A stretch of 7,075 nt of DNA. Source: Comamonadaceae bacterium (lineage in GTDB: Bacteria; Pseudomonadota; Gammaproteobacteria; Burkholderiales; Burkholderiaceae_C). This document shows positions 1 to 7,075 of this stretch, piece after piece. The stretch lies in contig CANKNK010000089.1 in NCBI GenBank assembly GCA_947483455.1, positions 1-7,075 of the forward strand, read 5' to 3'. A program made the position numbers and the translations under genes. Within the stretch, counting starts at the first letter, position 1. The number at the start of each line of letters is the position of its first letter. The notes under the pieces are model-generated. The model was given only the letters and a program-made list of their open reading frames with translations. It had not been told where the DNA came from and did not search any database.

Positions 1-228
1 CACCAGAGCGCCGAACGCCAGCGCAGCCGCCTCGCGCAACTGGGTGTCCGCCTGGGTGCATTGGATCCGCAGTTAGTCCTAGGCCGTGGTTATGCTTGGC
101 TACAGGATGAAACGGGCCAGGCACTCACAGGGACGGCACAGATGCAAATTGGCCAACGCGTACAAGCCCGTTTGTCCGATGGCACGGCCGATTTGCAGGT
201 GCAAACCCTCCGGCCCGGACAGGGCTAG
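1..228 (+). CDS. xseA: Exodeoxyribonuclease VII large subunit, C-terminal fragment
   Basis: The window opens inside this gene, in frame 1, and 75 codons remain before the TAG at 226-228. The fragment carries LDPQLVLGRGYAWL (fragment residues 21-34), which matches the conserved C-terminal signature LDP-x-x-VL-x-RGYA of XseA. A short beta-rich tail follows with IGQRVQARLSDG, typical of the end of the family. The residues before it are Arg/Gln/Leu rich (AERQRSRLAQLGVRL), consistent with the end of the long helical region of the large subunit. XseA with several copies of XseB forms exonuclease VII, a cytoplasmic nuclease that degrades single-stranded DNA from either end in repair and recombination. 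The OB-fold and catalytic core lie outside the window, so their integrity cannot be judged. The gene converges on ilvD with a 30-base gap. Identification rests on the motif alone but is quite specific. Confidence 0.88.
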   Translation, partial: HQSAERQRSRLAQLGVRLGALDPQLVLGRGYAWLQDETGQALTGTAQMQIGQRVQARLSDGTADLQVQTLRPGQG

Positions 229-256
229 GGGCGGCCGTGCGGCAGCCCGATGGCTG
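229..256. other. GC-rich overlapping hairpins between convergent xseA and ilvD
   Basis: Two mutually exclusive small stems fit in the 30-base gap. One pairs GGGC (229-232) with GCCC (245-248) and, past one mismatch, GCC (234-236) with GGC (241-243). The other pairs CAGCC (243-247) with GGCTG (252-256) around a four-base loop. No T-run follows on either strand, so this is not a classical intrinsic terminator. It may help to end one of the two transcripts, or may be only high-GC sequence. Confidence 0.2.
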
Positions 257-258
257 GC

Positions 259-1962
259 TTAGTAGTCGTCCAGCACCGCGCCTTTGCTCGCGGTCGATGC
301 ATTGAAAGCGAACTTGGCTTGCACACCGCGGGTGTAGCGCGGTGCTGGGGCCTGCCAAACCGCTCGGCGTTTGGCAATTTCTTCGTCCGACACATTAAGT
401 TGGAGTAACAGTGCGTGCGAGTCGATGGTGATCGAGTCGCCCTCGTGAATAAATGCGATGGTTCCACCGACCGCCGCTTCCGGTGCCACATGGCCCACCA
501 CCATGCCCCAGGTGCCTCCGGAGAAACGGCCATCGGTAATCAGGCCCACGCTTTCGCCCAAACCTGCGCCAATCAGCGCGCCGGTGGGCGCCAGCATTTC
601 GGGCATGCCGGGGCCGCCTTTGGGGCCGAGGTAGCGCAAGACCATCACATCACCGGCGACGATCTTGCCGGCCAAAATGGCTTTCAACGCGGATTGCTCG
701 TCGTCAAACACGCGTGCCGGGCCCGTCATGACGGGTTTTTTCAGGCCGGTGATTTTGGCCACGCAGCCTTCGGGCGAGAGGTTGCCCTTCAGAATCGCCA
801 GGTGGCCCTGCGCGTACATCGGTTGGTTGATCGGACGGATGACGTCCTGGTCTGCGCGGGGCGCATCGGGGATGTCTTTGAGCACCTCGGCAATGGTTTG
901 GCCGGTAATCGTCAGGCAGTCGCCGTGCAGCAGTCCGGCTACCAGCAAGGTCTTCATGACCTGGGGAATGCCGCCTGCGCGGTGCAGATCCACGGCCAAG
1001 TACTTGCCGCTGGGCTTGAGGTCACACAGCACCGGGGTCTTCACGCGCACGCGCTCAAAGTCCTCGATAGTCCACTCCACCTCTGCCGCATGCGCAATGG
1101 CCAAAAAGTGCAGCACCGCATTGGTGGAGCCACCGGTCGCCATGATCACGGCGACCGCGTTTTCAATTGATTTGCGCGTCACGATGTCACGCGGTTTGAT
1201 GTCTTTTTTGATCGCTTCAATCAGCACCTGGGCCGAGGCTTTGGCGGAATTGAGCTTCTCGTCGTGCGGGTTGGCCATGGTGCTAGAGTAGATCAGCGAG
1301 ATGCCCAGGGCTTCAAACGCACTGGACATGGTGTTGGCGGTGTACATGCCGCCACACGAGCCAGGACCCGGGATGGCGCGCTGCTCGATTTCGTGCAAAT
1401 CAAAATCGCTTAAGTTGCCCGCCGCGTTCTGGCCTACGGCTTCGAACACGCTGACGATGTTGAGGTCCTGGCCCTTGTAGCTGCCAGGCAAAATCGTGCC
1501 GCCATAAACATAAATCGCCGGCACGTTGGCGCGCAACATGCCCATCAAGCCGCCGGGCATGTTTTTATCGCAACCGCCAATCACCACCACGCCATCCATC
1601 CACTGGCCTTGTACGCAGGTCTCGATGCAATCGGAAATCACTTCGCGGCTCACCAGGGAATACTTCATACCTTCGGTGCCCATGGCCATACCGTCCGAAA
1701 TGGTGGGCGTGCCAAACACTTGGGCATTGCCGCCGGCCTCTTCAATGCCGGCAATCGCCGCATCGGCCAGTTTTTGCAAACCGCTGTTACAAGGGGTGAT
1801 GGTGCTGTGCCCATTGGCAACGCCAACCATGGGTTTTTTGAAATCGGTTTCTTCATAGCCCATGGCGTAGTACATGGACCGGTTGGGCGCGCGCGATTTG
1901 CCTTCGGTGATATGGGCGCTGCGGCGGTTGATGGGCAGGATGGGAATGGTTTTGTCGGTCAT
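259..1962 (-). CDS. ilvD: Dihydroxy-acid dehydratase (three-cysteine, [2Fe-2S]-like type)
   Basis: The 567-residue product fits the family length. It dehydrates 2,3-dihydroxy-isovalerate and 2,3-dihydroxy-3-methylvalerate to the keto acids that precede valine (and so leucine and pantothenate) and isoleucine; it is cytoplasmic. Visible motifs in order are PCNSGL with Cys58, [12 protein letters not shown] with Asp90, [10 protein letters not shown] with Cys131-Asp132-Lys133, [15 protein letters not shown] with Cys203, PGMPEM with Glu455, and GRFSGGTWG with Ser481. By analogy with solved IlvD/Edd enzymes, the three Cys would hold the cluster, Asp132/Lys133/Glu455 the Mg site, and Ser481 would act as the base. 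The E. coli enzyme, as I recall it, lacks the first Cys, so this looks like the more oxygen-tolerant [2Fe-2S] class; that is inference. The ATG at 1962 gives the [26 protein letters not shown]-terminus usual in beta-proteobacteria, although no clear Shine-Dalgarno precedes it. It is transcribed away from purL and toward xseA. No attenuator or leader peptide is seen. Confidence 0.97.
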   Translation of the reverse strand: MTDKTIPILPINRRSAHITEGKSRAPNRSMYYAMGYEETDFKKPMVGVANGHSTITPCNSGLQKLADAAIAGIEEAGGNAQVFGTPTISDGMAMGTEGMKYSLVSREVISDCIETCVQGQWMDGVVVIGGCDKNMPGGLMGMLRANVPAIYVYGGTILPGSYKGQDLNIVSVFEAVGQNAAGNLSDFDLHEIEQRAIPGPGSCGGMYTANTMSSAFEALGISLIYSSTMANPHDEKLNSAKASAQVLIEAIKKDIKPRDIVTRKSIENAVAVIMATGGSTNAVLHFLAIAHAAEVEWTIEDFERVRVKTPVLCDLKPSGKYLAVDLHRAGGIPQVMKTLLVAGLLHGDCLTITGQTIAEVLKDIPDAPRADQDVIRPINQPMYAQGHLAILKGNLSPEGCVAKITGLKKPVMTGPARVFDDEQSALKAILAGKIVAGDVMVLRYLGPKGGPGMPEMLAPTGALIGAGLGESVGLITDGRFSGGTWGMVVGHVAPEAAVGGTIAFIHEGDSITIDSHALLLQLNVSDEEIAKRRAVWQAPAPRYTRGVQAKFAFNASTASKGAVLDDY

Positions 1963-1992
1963 GGCGCGGTTCGTAAGGCGTTGGAAAACCCC

Positions 1993-1998
1993 AGTTTA
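1993..1998 (-). promoter_or_regulatory. Candidate -10 box for ilvD
   Basis: Read on the - strand this is TAAACT, four of six matches to TATAAT. It would start a transcript near 1986 and leave a leader of about 24 bases before the ilvD ATG. The expected -35 position (around 2016-2021) is GGCGCC and does not match TTGACA. The call therefore rests only on the AT-rich box in an otherwise GC-rich gap and its sensible distance from the start. Confidence 0.3.
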
Positions 1999-2088
1999 CT
2001 TGCCGCCCCGCCTGCGGCGCCAGCGCTAGAAGCTCTGGTGCAGTGTCCAGACGCTCCGGCCGGATAAGGCACGGGCACATGGCCCCGT

Positions 2089-2094
2089 TAAAAT
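2089..2094 (+). promoter_or_regulatory. Candidate -10 box for purL
   Basis: TAAAAT stands in the AT-rich stretch GTTAAAATTG, five of six matches to TATAAT. Seventeen bases upstream, 2066-2071 reads AAGGCA, only three of six matches to TTGACA. A start around 2101 would leave about 23 leader bases before the GTG at 2124. If this box is used, the in-frame ATG at 2079 lies upstream of the transcript and cannot be the start codon. No PurR-like palindrome or riboswitch is recognisable in the gap. Confidence 0.4.
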
Positions 2095-2123
2095 TGCCGA
2101 TTCCCTCCAGCCGACCTTGCACC

Positions 2124-5100
2124 GTGACGCTCCACATCAGCACATTTGAAGGCGGCAACGCCCTAAGCCCATTTCGCAGCCAGCAATTACTGGCCCAATT
2201 GCAGCGCGTTCACGACAACATCAGCGCCCTGGATGCCCGCTACGTCCATTGGGTAGCAACGGATACCGCGCCCGAACCCGAATTGTTGGAACGTCTGGGC
2301 GCCTTGCTGAGCTATGGCGAGCCCGCCTCCCAGCCGCAAGGTGGCAATGTCTTGCTGGTCTCGCCCAGGCTGGGTACGCTTTCACCCTGGGCCTCCAAGG
2401 CTACCGACATTGCACACAACTGCGGTTTTGCGGTGCGTCGCATTGAACGTGCCGTCGAATACCGCGTGCATGTCAAATCCTGGCTCGGGCGAACGGGCAG
2501 CTTGAACCAAGCCCAAATACAGTCCGTCGCCGCCAGTTTGCATGACCGCATGACCGAAAGTGTTTGGCACGAGCGTTCGCAAGTCGTCCGTTTGTTCCAG
2601 GCCTTGCCCGCTACGCCCATGGACTATTGCGATGTGTTGGGTGGGGGGCGCGCTGCACTGGAAGAGGCCAATGTGCAATTTGGTTTGGCACTGGCCGAGG
2701 ACGAAATCGACTACCTGCACCAGGCCTTTGAGCGCTTGCAGCGCAATCCTACGGATGTAGAGCTCATGATGTTTGCGCAGGCCAATAGCGAGCACTGCCG
2801 CCACAAAATTTTCAACGCCGACTTCAGCATCGACGGCCAGGCCCAAAACAGCAGCATGTTCGGCATGATCCGCCATACGCACCAGATGCATCCGCAGCAC
2901 ATGCTGGTGGCGTATTCGGATAACGCCTCGGTGATGGAAGGCGCGGCGGTAGAACGCTTTGCACCGCGCCCGGCTTCGACCCAGGGAGGGCAGCAATCGC
3001 CGCCGTATATCAAAACCGAGGCCTTGCAGCATATCTTGATGAAGGTGGAAACGCATAACCACCCGACCGCCATCTCGCCATTTCCCGGCGCCTCCACCGG
3101 CGCGGGCGGCGAGATACGGGATGAGGGTGCTACCGGGCGCGGCTCAAAGCCCAAAGCCGGGCTGACCGGGTTTACGGTGTCCACCTTGCGCTGGGACGGG
3201 CAGGGCGGCTATGGCAAACCCGCGCATATTGCCAGCCCCCTACAAATCATGATCGAAGGCCCTTTGGGCGGAGCCGCGTTTAACAACGAATTTGGCAGAC
3301 CCAATTTGCTGGGCTACTTTCGGGAATTCGAACAAAGCGCACGCAGCACGCAGGATACGGTGCAGCGCGGCTACCACAAGCCCATCATGATCGCTGGGGG
3401 CCTGGGCGTCATCGATGCGGCGCAGACACATAAGAAACTGTTTCCTGCCGGTAGCTTGCTGGTGCAACTGGGCGGGCCCGGCATGCGTATCGGCATGGGC
3501 GGCAGCGCGGCGAGCTCGATGGCGACCGGTGCCAATGCAGCGGAGCTGGACTTTGATTCGGTGCAACGCGGCAATCCCGAAATTCAACGCCGCGCACAAG
3601 AAGTGATCAACCAATGTTGGTTGATGGGCGCCGATGCCAACCCCATCCTGGCGATCCATGATGTGGGCGCCGGCGGCTTGTCCAATGCCTTCCCCGAGCT
3701 GAGCCATGACGCGGGCCGCGGCGCGCGCTTTGACTTGCGCGCCGTACCGCTGGAAGAGTCTGGCATGGCGCCCAAAGAGATTTGGTGCAATGAAAGCCAG
3801 GAGCGCTATGTGATGGCGATTGCCCCTGATTCCTTGCCCCTGTTTACTGCTTTGTGCGAGCGCGAGCGTTGCCCCTTTGCCGTAGTCGGTGTGGCGACTG
3901 AAGATCGCCAATTGGTGGTGGCTGATGATGGCGCATCGTCACCGGTCGATATGCCCATGGAGGTGCTGCTGGGCAAACCGCCCAAGATGCACCGCGATGT
4001 GCAAACCCTGCGCCGCGACTTTGCGCCCTTGGATCTAAGCGGCGTGACATTGCAAAGTGCCGTGACGGCGGTGTTGTCGCACCCCACGGTGGCCTCCAAG
4101 CGGTTTTTGGTGACGATTGGCGACCGCACGGTGGGAGGCCTCAGCCACCGCGACCAGATGGTGGGGCCCTGGCAGGTACCGGTAGCCGATTGCGCGGTCA
4201 CGCTAGCCGACTACAAAGGCTTCGCCGGTGAAGCCATGTCTATGGGGGAGCGCACGCCGCTGGCGGTGATTGACGCACCGGCCTCGGGCCGTATGGCAAT
4301 TGCCGAGGCGATTACGAATTTGCTGGCCGCGCCGATTGAGCTGTCGCGCGTCAAACTCTCCGCGAACTGGATGGCCGCTTGTGGAGAGGCCGGGGAAGAC
4401 GCAGCGCTCTATGCCACGGTGCAGGCGGTGGGCATGGAACTGTGCCCGGCATTGGGCATCTCGATTCCGGTCGGCAAAGATTCGCTATCCATGCGTACCC
4501 AGTGGACGGACGAAGAGGGCATGGCGAAAAAAGTCAGTTCGCCGGTTTCGCTGATCGTTTCGGCCTTTGCCAGTATTGCTGATGTGCGGTCCACATTGAC
4601 ACCGCAATTGCAGCCGGTGGATGATGGCCTCTTGGTGCTGATCGACTTGGGGCGCGGTAAAAACCGCATGGGTGCTGGCATCTTGGCCCAATCCCTGGAG
4701 CAAACAGGCCACCAAGCGCCAGACCTGGACGATGCACAAGATCTTGTCGCCTTGGTGCAAGCCGTCAATGCCCTGCGTGCGGAGAAAAAAATACTCGCCT
4801 ACCATGACCGCAGCGACGGCGGCTTGTTGGCCAGTGTGGCCGAGATGGCCTTTGCCGGGCGTGTAGGCGTGGCGCTGAATGTGGACATGCTGGTGCTTGA
4901 AGGCGATGGCGTCTCCGACAGCCGCATGGACGTAGGCGATAGCAAAAACTGGGCAAACCAAGTCGGTGCGTTGCGCGAAGAATTGACGCTCAAGGCGCTT
5001 TTCAATGAGGAGCTAGGTGTGGTCTTGCAGGTGCGCGCAACGGACCGCGACCCTGTCATGGCAGTGCTGCGTGAACATGGCTTATCCAAGCACAGCCATG

Positions 5101-6134
5101 TGATTGGCAAAACGCGCCCGGCCAAGGACGGCAATTCACCGGTCTTAGAAATCTGGCGCGACGCGAAGTCGGTATTTAGCGCGCCCTTACATGACCTGGC
5201 CCAGGTATGGGACAGCGTGAGTTGGAAAATTTGCCGTCTGCGCGACAACCCGGCATGCGCGGACGCCGAGCATGCTGCGTTTGGCGCGCAGGGCGATGGC
5301 GGCATGCATGTGGTGTTGCCGCCTGGTCTGGCCCCCGAGCCCGCGCCCACGGCGCCCGCCTTGCTATCGCGCAAGCCGCGTGTGGCCGTGTTACGCGAGC
5401 AGGGCGTCAATTCGCACATCGAAATGGCCTACGCTTTTACCGAAGCTGGCTTTGAAGCCTTTGATGTGCACATGAGCGATTTGCAAACCGGTCGCGCCGA
5501 TCTGCGCGACTTTGCCGGACTGGTGGCCTGCGGAGGATTTAGCTATGGCGACACCCTGGGCGCGGGCATAGGCTGGGCGCGCTCCATCACCTTCAATACC
5601 CGCCTGGCGGACCAGTTCAGCGCGTTTTTTGCACGCCCGGACACCTTTGGTTTGGGCGTGTGCAATGGCTGCCAGATGTTTGCCGAGCTGGCCGACATCA
5701 TCCCCGGCGCTGGCCACTGGCCGCGCTTTAGCACCAACCTGAGCGAGCGCTTCGAAGCGCGCCTGTCCATGGTAGAGGTGCTGGACTCACCCTCGCTGTT
5801 TTTCAAAGGCATGGCCGGCGCGCGTTTACCCATCGCCGTCGCCCATGGTGAAGGTTTTGCCAACTTTGCCCAGCGCGGCGATGCCGCCAAAGTGCTGCGC
5901 GCCATGCGCTATGTGGATAACGCTGGTCAGGCCACTGAAGCCTATCCGTTCAACCCCAACGGCAGCCCGGCGGGCCTGACAGCGGTGACGACGGCGGATG
6001 GGCGCTTCACCGCCATGATGCCGCACCCCGAGCGTGTGTTTCGCAATGTGCAAAGCAGCTGGACCCCGTTGGACATCAGTGCGCGCAGCCCGTGGATGCA
6101 CCTGTGGCACAACGCACGCCAATGGCTGGGCTAA
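2124..6134 (+). CDS. purL: Phosphoribosylformylglycinamidine synthase, single-chain (large PurL)
   Basis: From the GTG at 2124 the product is 1336 residues, slightly longer than the roughly 1295 of E. coli PurL. It makes FGAM from FGAR, glutamine and ATP, the fourth step of de novo purine synthesis, in the cytoplasm. Order of parts: an N-terminal PurS-like region from [11 protein letters not shown]; the first synthetase half with ANSEHCRHK (220-228), VETHNHP (308-314) and the Gly-rich [19 protein letters not shown] (322-340); the second half with [10 protein letters not shown] (782-791) and YHDRSDGG (893-900); a Pro/Ala-rich linker near 1065-1085; and a class I glutaminase domain with nucleophile Cys1180 in [13 protein letters not shown] at 1241-1245, and His1301/Glu1303 in PHPERVF. 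All expected catalytic residues are present. The GTG is chosen because the conserved family N-terminus begins there. In-frame alternatives are ATG 2079 (with AAGG at 2066-2069) and GTG 2043. The gene is divergent from ilvD and followed by a small membrane gene without a visible terminator. Confidence 0.97.
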   Translation: MTLHISTFEGGNALSPFRSQQLLAQLQRVHDNISALDARYVHWVATDTAPEPELLERLGALLSYGEPASQPQGGNVLLVSPRLGTLSPWASKATDIAHNCGFAVRRIERAVEYRVHVKSWLGRTGSLNQAQIQSVAASLHDRMTESVWHERSQVVRLFQALPATPMDYCDVLGGGRAALEEANVQFGLALAEDEIDYLHQAFERLQRNPTDVELMMFAQANSEHCRHKIFNADFSIDGQAQNSSMFGMIRHTHQMHPQHMLVAYSDNASVMEGAAVERFAPRPASTQGGQQSPPYIKTEALQHILMKVETHNHPTAISPFPGASTGAGGEIRDEGATGRGSKPKAGLTGFTVSTLRWDGQGGYGKPAHIASPLQIMIEGPLGGAAFNNEFGRPNLLGYFREFEQSARSTQDTVQRGYHKPIMIAGGLGVIDAAQTHKKLFPAGSLLVQLGGPGMRIGMGGSAASSMATGANAAELDFDSVQRGNPEIQRRAQEVINQCWLMGADANPILAIHDVGAGGLSNAFPELSHDAGRGARFDLRAVPLEESGMAPKEIWCNESQERYVMAIAPDSLPLFTALCERERCPFAVVGVATEDRQLVVADDGASSPVDMPMEVLLGKPPKMHRDVQTLRRDFAPLDLSGVTLQSAVTAVLSHPTVASKRFLVTIGDRTVGGLSHRDQMVGPWQVPVADCAVTLADYKGFAGEAMSMGERTPLAVIDAPASGRMAIAEAITNLLAAPIELSRVKLSANWMAACGEAGEDAALYATVQAVGMELCPALGISIPVGKDSLSMRTQWTDEEGMAKKVSSPVSLIVSAFASIADVRSTLTPQLQPVDDGLLVLIDLGRGKNRMGAGILAQSLEQTGHQAPDLDDAQDLVALVQAVNALRAEKKILAYHDRSDGGLLASVAEMAFAGRVGVALNVDMLVLEGDGVSDSRMDVGDSKNWANQVGALREELTLKALFNEELGVVLQVRATDRDPVMAVLREHGLSKHSHVIGKTRPAKDGNSPVLEIWRDAKSVFSAPLHDLAQVWDSVSWKICRLRDNPACADAEHAAFGAQGDGGMHVVLPPGLAPEPAPTAPALLSRKPRVAVLREQGVNSHIEMAYAFTEAGFEAFDVHMSDLQTGRADLRDFAGLVACGGFSYGDTLGAGIGWARSITFNTRLADQFSAFFARPDTFGLGVCNGCQMFAELADIIPGAGHWPRFSTNLSERFEARLSMVEVLDSPSLFFKGMAGARLPIAVAHGEGFANFAQRGDAAKVLRAMRYVDNAGQATEAYPFNPNGSPAGLTAVTTADGRFTAMMPHPERVFRNVQSSWTPLDISARSPWMHLWHNARQWLG

Positions 6135-6165
6135 TCCCTTTGGCATCTACCTTGACCAGTCCTAG

Positions 6166-6204
6166 GCCTATGGGGCTGCGCGTTCAGCGCTTGGTGGCAT
6201 AGGC
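6166..6204 (+). promoter_or_regulatory. Inverted repeat overlapping the ribosome binding site of the next gene
   Basis: GCCTATG at 6166-6172 is an exact reverse complement of CATAGGC at 6198-6204. Between them GCGC at 6178-6181 can pair with GCGC at 6187-6190 around a five-base loop, giving a nested hairpin with an internal loop. The right arm includes the only Shine-Dalgarno-like bases (AGG, 6201-6203) before the ATG at 6213, so in RNA the stem could mask the ribosome binding site. As DNA it could instead be a protein-binding dyad. The arms are only seven bases, so chance is possible. Confidence 0.3.
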
Positions 6205-6212
6205 TGCAAGTC

Positions 6213-6947
6213 ATGGGTACCACACGCTACCAATGGGTGGATGCGCTACGCGGCCTGGCCATGGTGTGGATGACGATTTTTCACTTTTGCTTTGATCTGG
6301 CCAACGCCGGTCTGTTGCAAGCTAATTTTTACCAGGACCCGCGCTGGACGGTGCAGCGCACCTGCATCCTTAGCCTGTTTTTGCTTTGCGCGGGAGCGGG
6401 CCAGGCCATCGCCTTGGCGCAGGGGCAAAACTGGCGCCGCTTTGGCAAACGTTTCTTGCACATCGGAGCCTGCGCGGTGCTGGTGAGCGCGGGGTCTTAC
6501 CTGATGTTTCCGAACAGTTTTATTTACTTTGGTGTTTTACATGGCATGGCGGTGATGCTGCTCATTACCCGCTTTATCGGCCAGCGCGCGCGCGCCTTGT
6601 GGTTGCTGGGGGCCGCTCTGATCGCCTTGCAATGGCTGGCCCCCTGGGCCACGGAAGCGGGTTGGTGGGCTAGCGCCTTCAACGACAAGCCGCTCAACTG
6701 GCTTGGCTTGATCAGTACCAAGCCGATTACCGAAGACTACGTTCCGCTGGTGCCTTGGTTGGGCGTGATGCTGTGGGGTATGGCTGCTATGCAATGGGTG
6801 CTGGGCCGCACCGCCACCCATGCGCTGCAACAGGCCGATGTCATGGCCTTGCGACCCTTGGCCTCTCTGGGACGTTGGAGTCTGACCTACTACATGGTCC
6901 ACCAACCCGTGATGCTCGGAGCCTTGTGGTTGTGGCAGCGAATCTGA
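6213..6947 (+). CDS. DUF1624 / HGSNAT_cat-like multi-pass membrane protein (putative acyltransferase)
   Basis: The 244-residue protein is strongly hydrophobic with about seven likely membrane segments, near residues 11-30, 50-69, 82-99, 103-121, 127-146, 178-197 and 224-241. Its opening RYQWVDALRGLAMVWMTIFHFCFDL matches the N-terminal signature of the DUF1624 family, also called the heparan-alpha-glucosaminide N-acetyltransferase catalytic family. His24 and Asp28 sit in the first segment. Further motifs are FGVLHGMA (106-113), TEDYVPLVPWLG (173-184) and YYMVHQP (226-232). Members are thought to move acetyl groups from cytoplasmic acetyl-CoA to a substrate across the membrane. The human enzyme uses a His, but whether His24 is its equivalent is inference. 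The bacterial substrate is unknown. The protein is shorter than the human enzyme, as expected for the bare bacterial domain. The start is ATG 6213 with weak AGG nine bases upstream. It lies 78 bases after purL, possibly on the same transcript, and ends before a strong terminator. The family call is fairly sure, the function is not. Confidence 0.82.
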   Translation: MGTTRYQWVDALRGLAMVWMTIFHFCFDLANAGLLQANFYQDPRWTVQRTCILSLFLLCAGAGQAIALAQGQNWRRFGKRFLHIGACAVLVSAGSYLMFPNSFIYFGVLHGMAVMLLITRFIGQRARALWLLGAALIALQWLAPWATEAGWWASAFNDKPLNWLGLISTKPITEDYVPLVPWLGVMLWGMAAMQWVLGRTATHALQQADVMALRPLASLGRWSLTYYMVHQPVMLGALWLWQRI

Positions 6948-6970
6948 ATCGCGCCTGCAAATCGGCAACA

Positions 6971-6997
6971 AAAAACGCGGCACTGGGCCGCGTTTTT
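6971..6997. terminator. Bidirectional intrinsic terminator
   Basis: AAAAACGCGGC at 6971-6981 pairs perfectly with GCCGCGTTTTT at 6987-6997 around the five-base loop ACTGG. The GC core is six base pairs, followed by a T-run on the + strand; the A-run (six A from 6970) makes a U-run on the - strand. It can stop transcripts of the membrane gene ending at 6947 and, from the other side, of the convergent gene ending at 7019. Confidence 0.9.
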
Positions 6998-7018
6998 CAT
7001 GGGGGAAGATTAAGCCGT

Positions 7019-7075
7019 TTACTCAATCTTGGCTTTGCTACGCAATTCTTCCTGGTACTTGGCCAAATTTTGCTG
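7019..7075 (-). CDS. Probable PpiC/SurA-type peptidyl-prolyl isomerase, C-terminal fragment
   Basis: On the - strand an open frame enters from the right edge and ends at TAA (7019-7021), leaving 18 codons that read QQNLAKYQEELRSKAKIE. This charged amphipathic tail, with a helix ending in LR-x-KAKIE, resembles the last residues of betaproteobacterial periplasmic parvulin-type foldases (PpiC/SurA family), which help outer-membrane and secreted proteins fold. Too little is present to see the rotamase domain or signal peptide, so the product name is recalled similarity, not proof. Support for a real gene end comes from the position: the stop lies 21 bases from the symmetric terminator, whose U-run on this strand suits it. 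Converges with the membrane gene. Confidence 0.55.
   Translation of the reverse strand, partial: QQNLAKYQEELRSKAKIE

Noticed and set aside
415..1170. A 251-codon open frame on the + strand inside ilvD.
   Set aside because: It is antisense to a fully conserved ilvD. Its His/Gly/Arg-rich product resembles no family I know; it is an effect of high-GC codon use.
2382..3911. Long antisense frames on the - strand inside purL (226 codons at 2382-3062 and 223 codons at 3240-3911).
   Set aside because: They lie opposite conserved PurL catalytic blocks and show low-complexity, His/Ala/Gly-rich translations without recognisable motifs.
5316..5378. The Pro/Ala-rich stretch before the glutaminase domain of PurL as a possible fusion scar or frameshift.
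   Set aside because: The frame is continuous, both neighbouring domains are intact and in the usual order, and such a linker is normal in single-chain PurL.
6152..6157. TTGACC downstream of purL as a -35 box for the membrane gene.
   Set aside because: At 16-18 bases spacing the -10 position is GC-rich (GCTGCG around 6175-6180), with no TATAAT-like sequence, so no promoter can be supported.
75..6168. The 11-base string AGTCCTAGGCC occurs at 75-85 and again at 6158-6168.
   Set aside because: The first copy is coding sequence within the conserved XseA motif and the match ends at once on both sides, so it is most likely chance and not a repeat or attachment site.
6537..6983. A 148-codon frame on the - strand opposite the membrane gene, extending into the terminator.
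   Set aside because: It overlaps a gene with clear membrane segments and family motifs, and its start falls within the terminator stem. Its translation is a His/Gln/Gly-rich shadow.

Overview
This window looks like a chromosomal housekeeping segment of a betaproteobacterium, probably Burkholderiales and most like the Comamonadaceae (Rhodoferax/Polaromonas/Acidovorax type). The evidence is a fairly high GC content (about 60% by eye), the style of the encoded proteins, an N-terminal PurL sequence of the [17 protein letters not shown] type, and the mix of neighbouring genes. The genus is inferred from memory of these families and was not searched.

Layout from left to right: (1) positions 1-228 hold the last 75 codons of xseA (exonuclease VII large subunit) on the + strand. 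(2) After a 30-base gap comes a complete, convergent ilvD (dihydroxy-acid dehydratase) on the - strand, 259-1962. (3) A short divergent intergenic region follows, with a candidate -10 box for each side. (4) A complete single-chain purL (FGAM synthase) runs on the + strand, best started at the GTG at 2124 and ending at 6134. (5) A 78-base spacer contains an inverted repeat that overlaps the likely ribosome binding site of the next gene. (6) At 6213-6947 is a small multi-pass membrane protein of the DUF1624 / HGSNAT_cat family. (7) A strong symmetric intrinsic terminator at 6971-6997 separates it from (8) the last 18 codons of a convergent gene on the - strand, 7019-7075, probably a PpiC/SurA-type peptidyl-prolyl isomerase.

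The genes do not form one pathway. ilvD serves branched-chain amino acid synthesis, purL serves de novo purine synthesis, xseA serves DNA repair, and the membrane protein is of unknown substrate. Only purL and the membrane gene could share a transcript: they have the same orientation, a 78-base gap and no terminator between them. Both xseA/ilvD and membrane gene/isomerase are convergent pairs.

I found no transposase, phage gene, CRISPR array, tRNA, rRNA, toxin-antitoxin pair or defence system. No frameshift or internal stop is visible in the three complete genes. I do not see an undescribed system here. The least understood item is the DUF1624-type membrane protein and its possibly structured leader.
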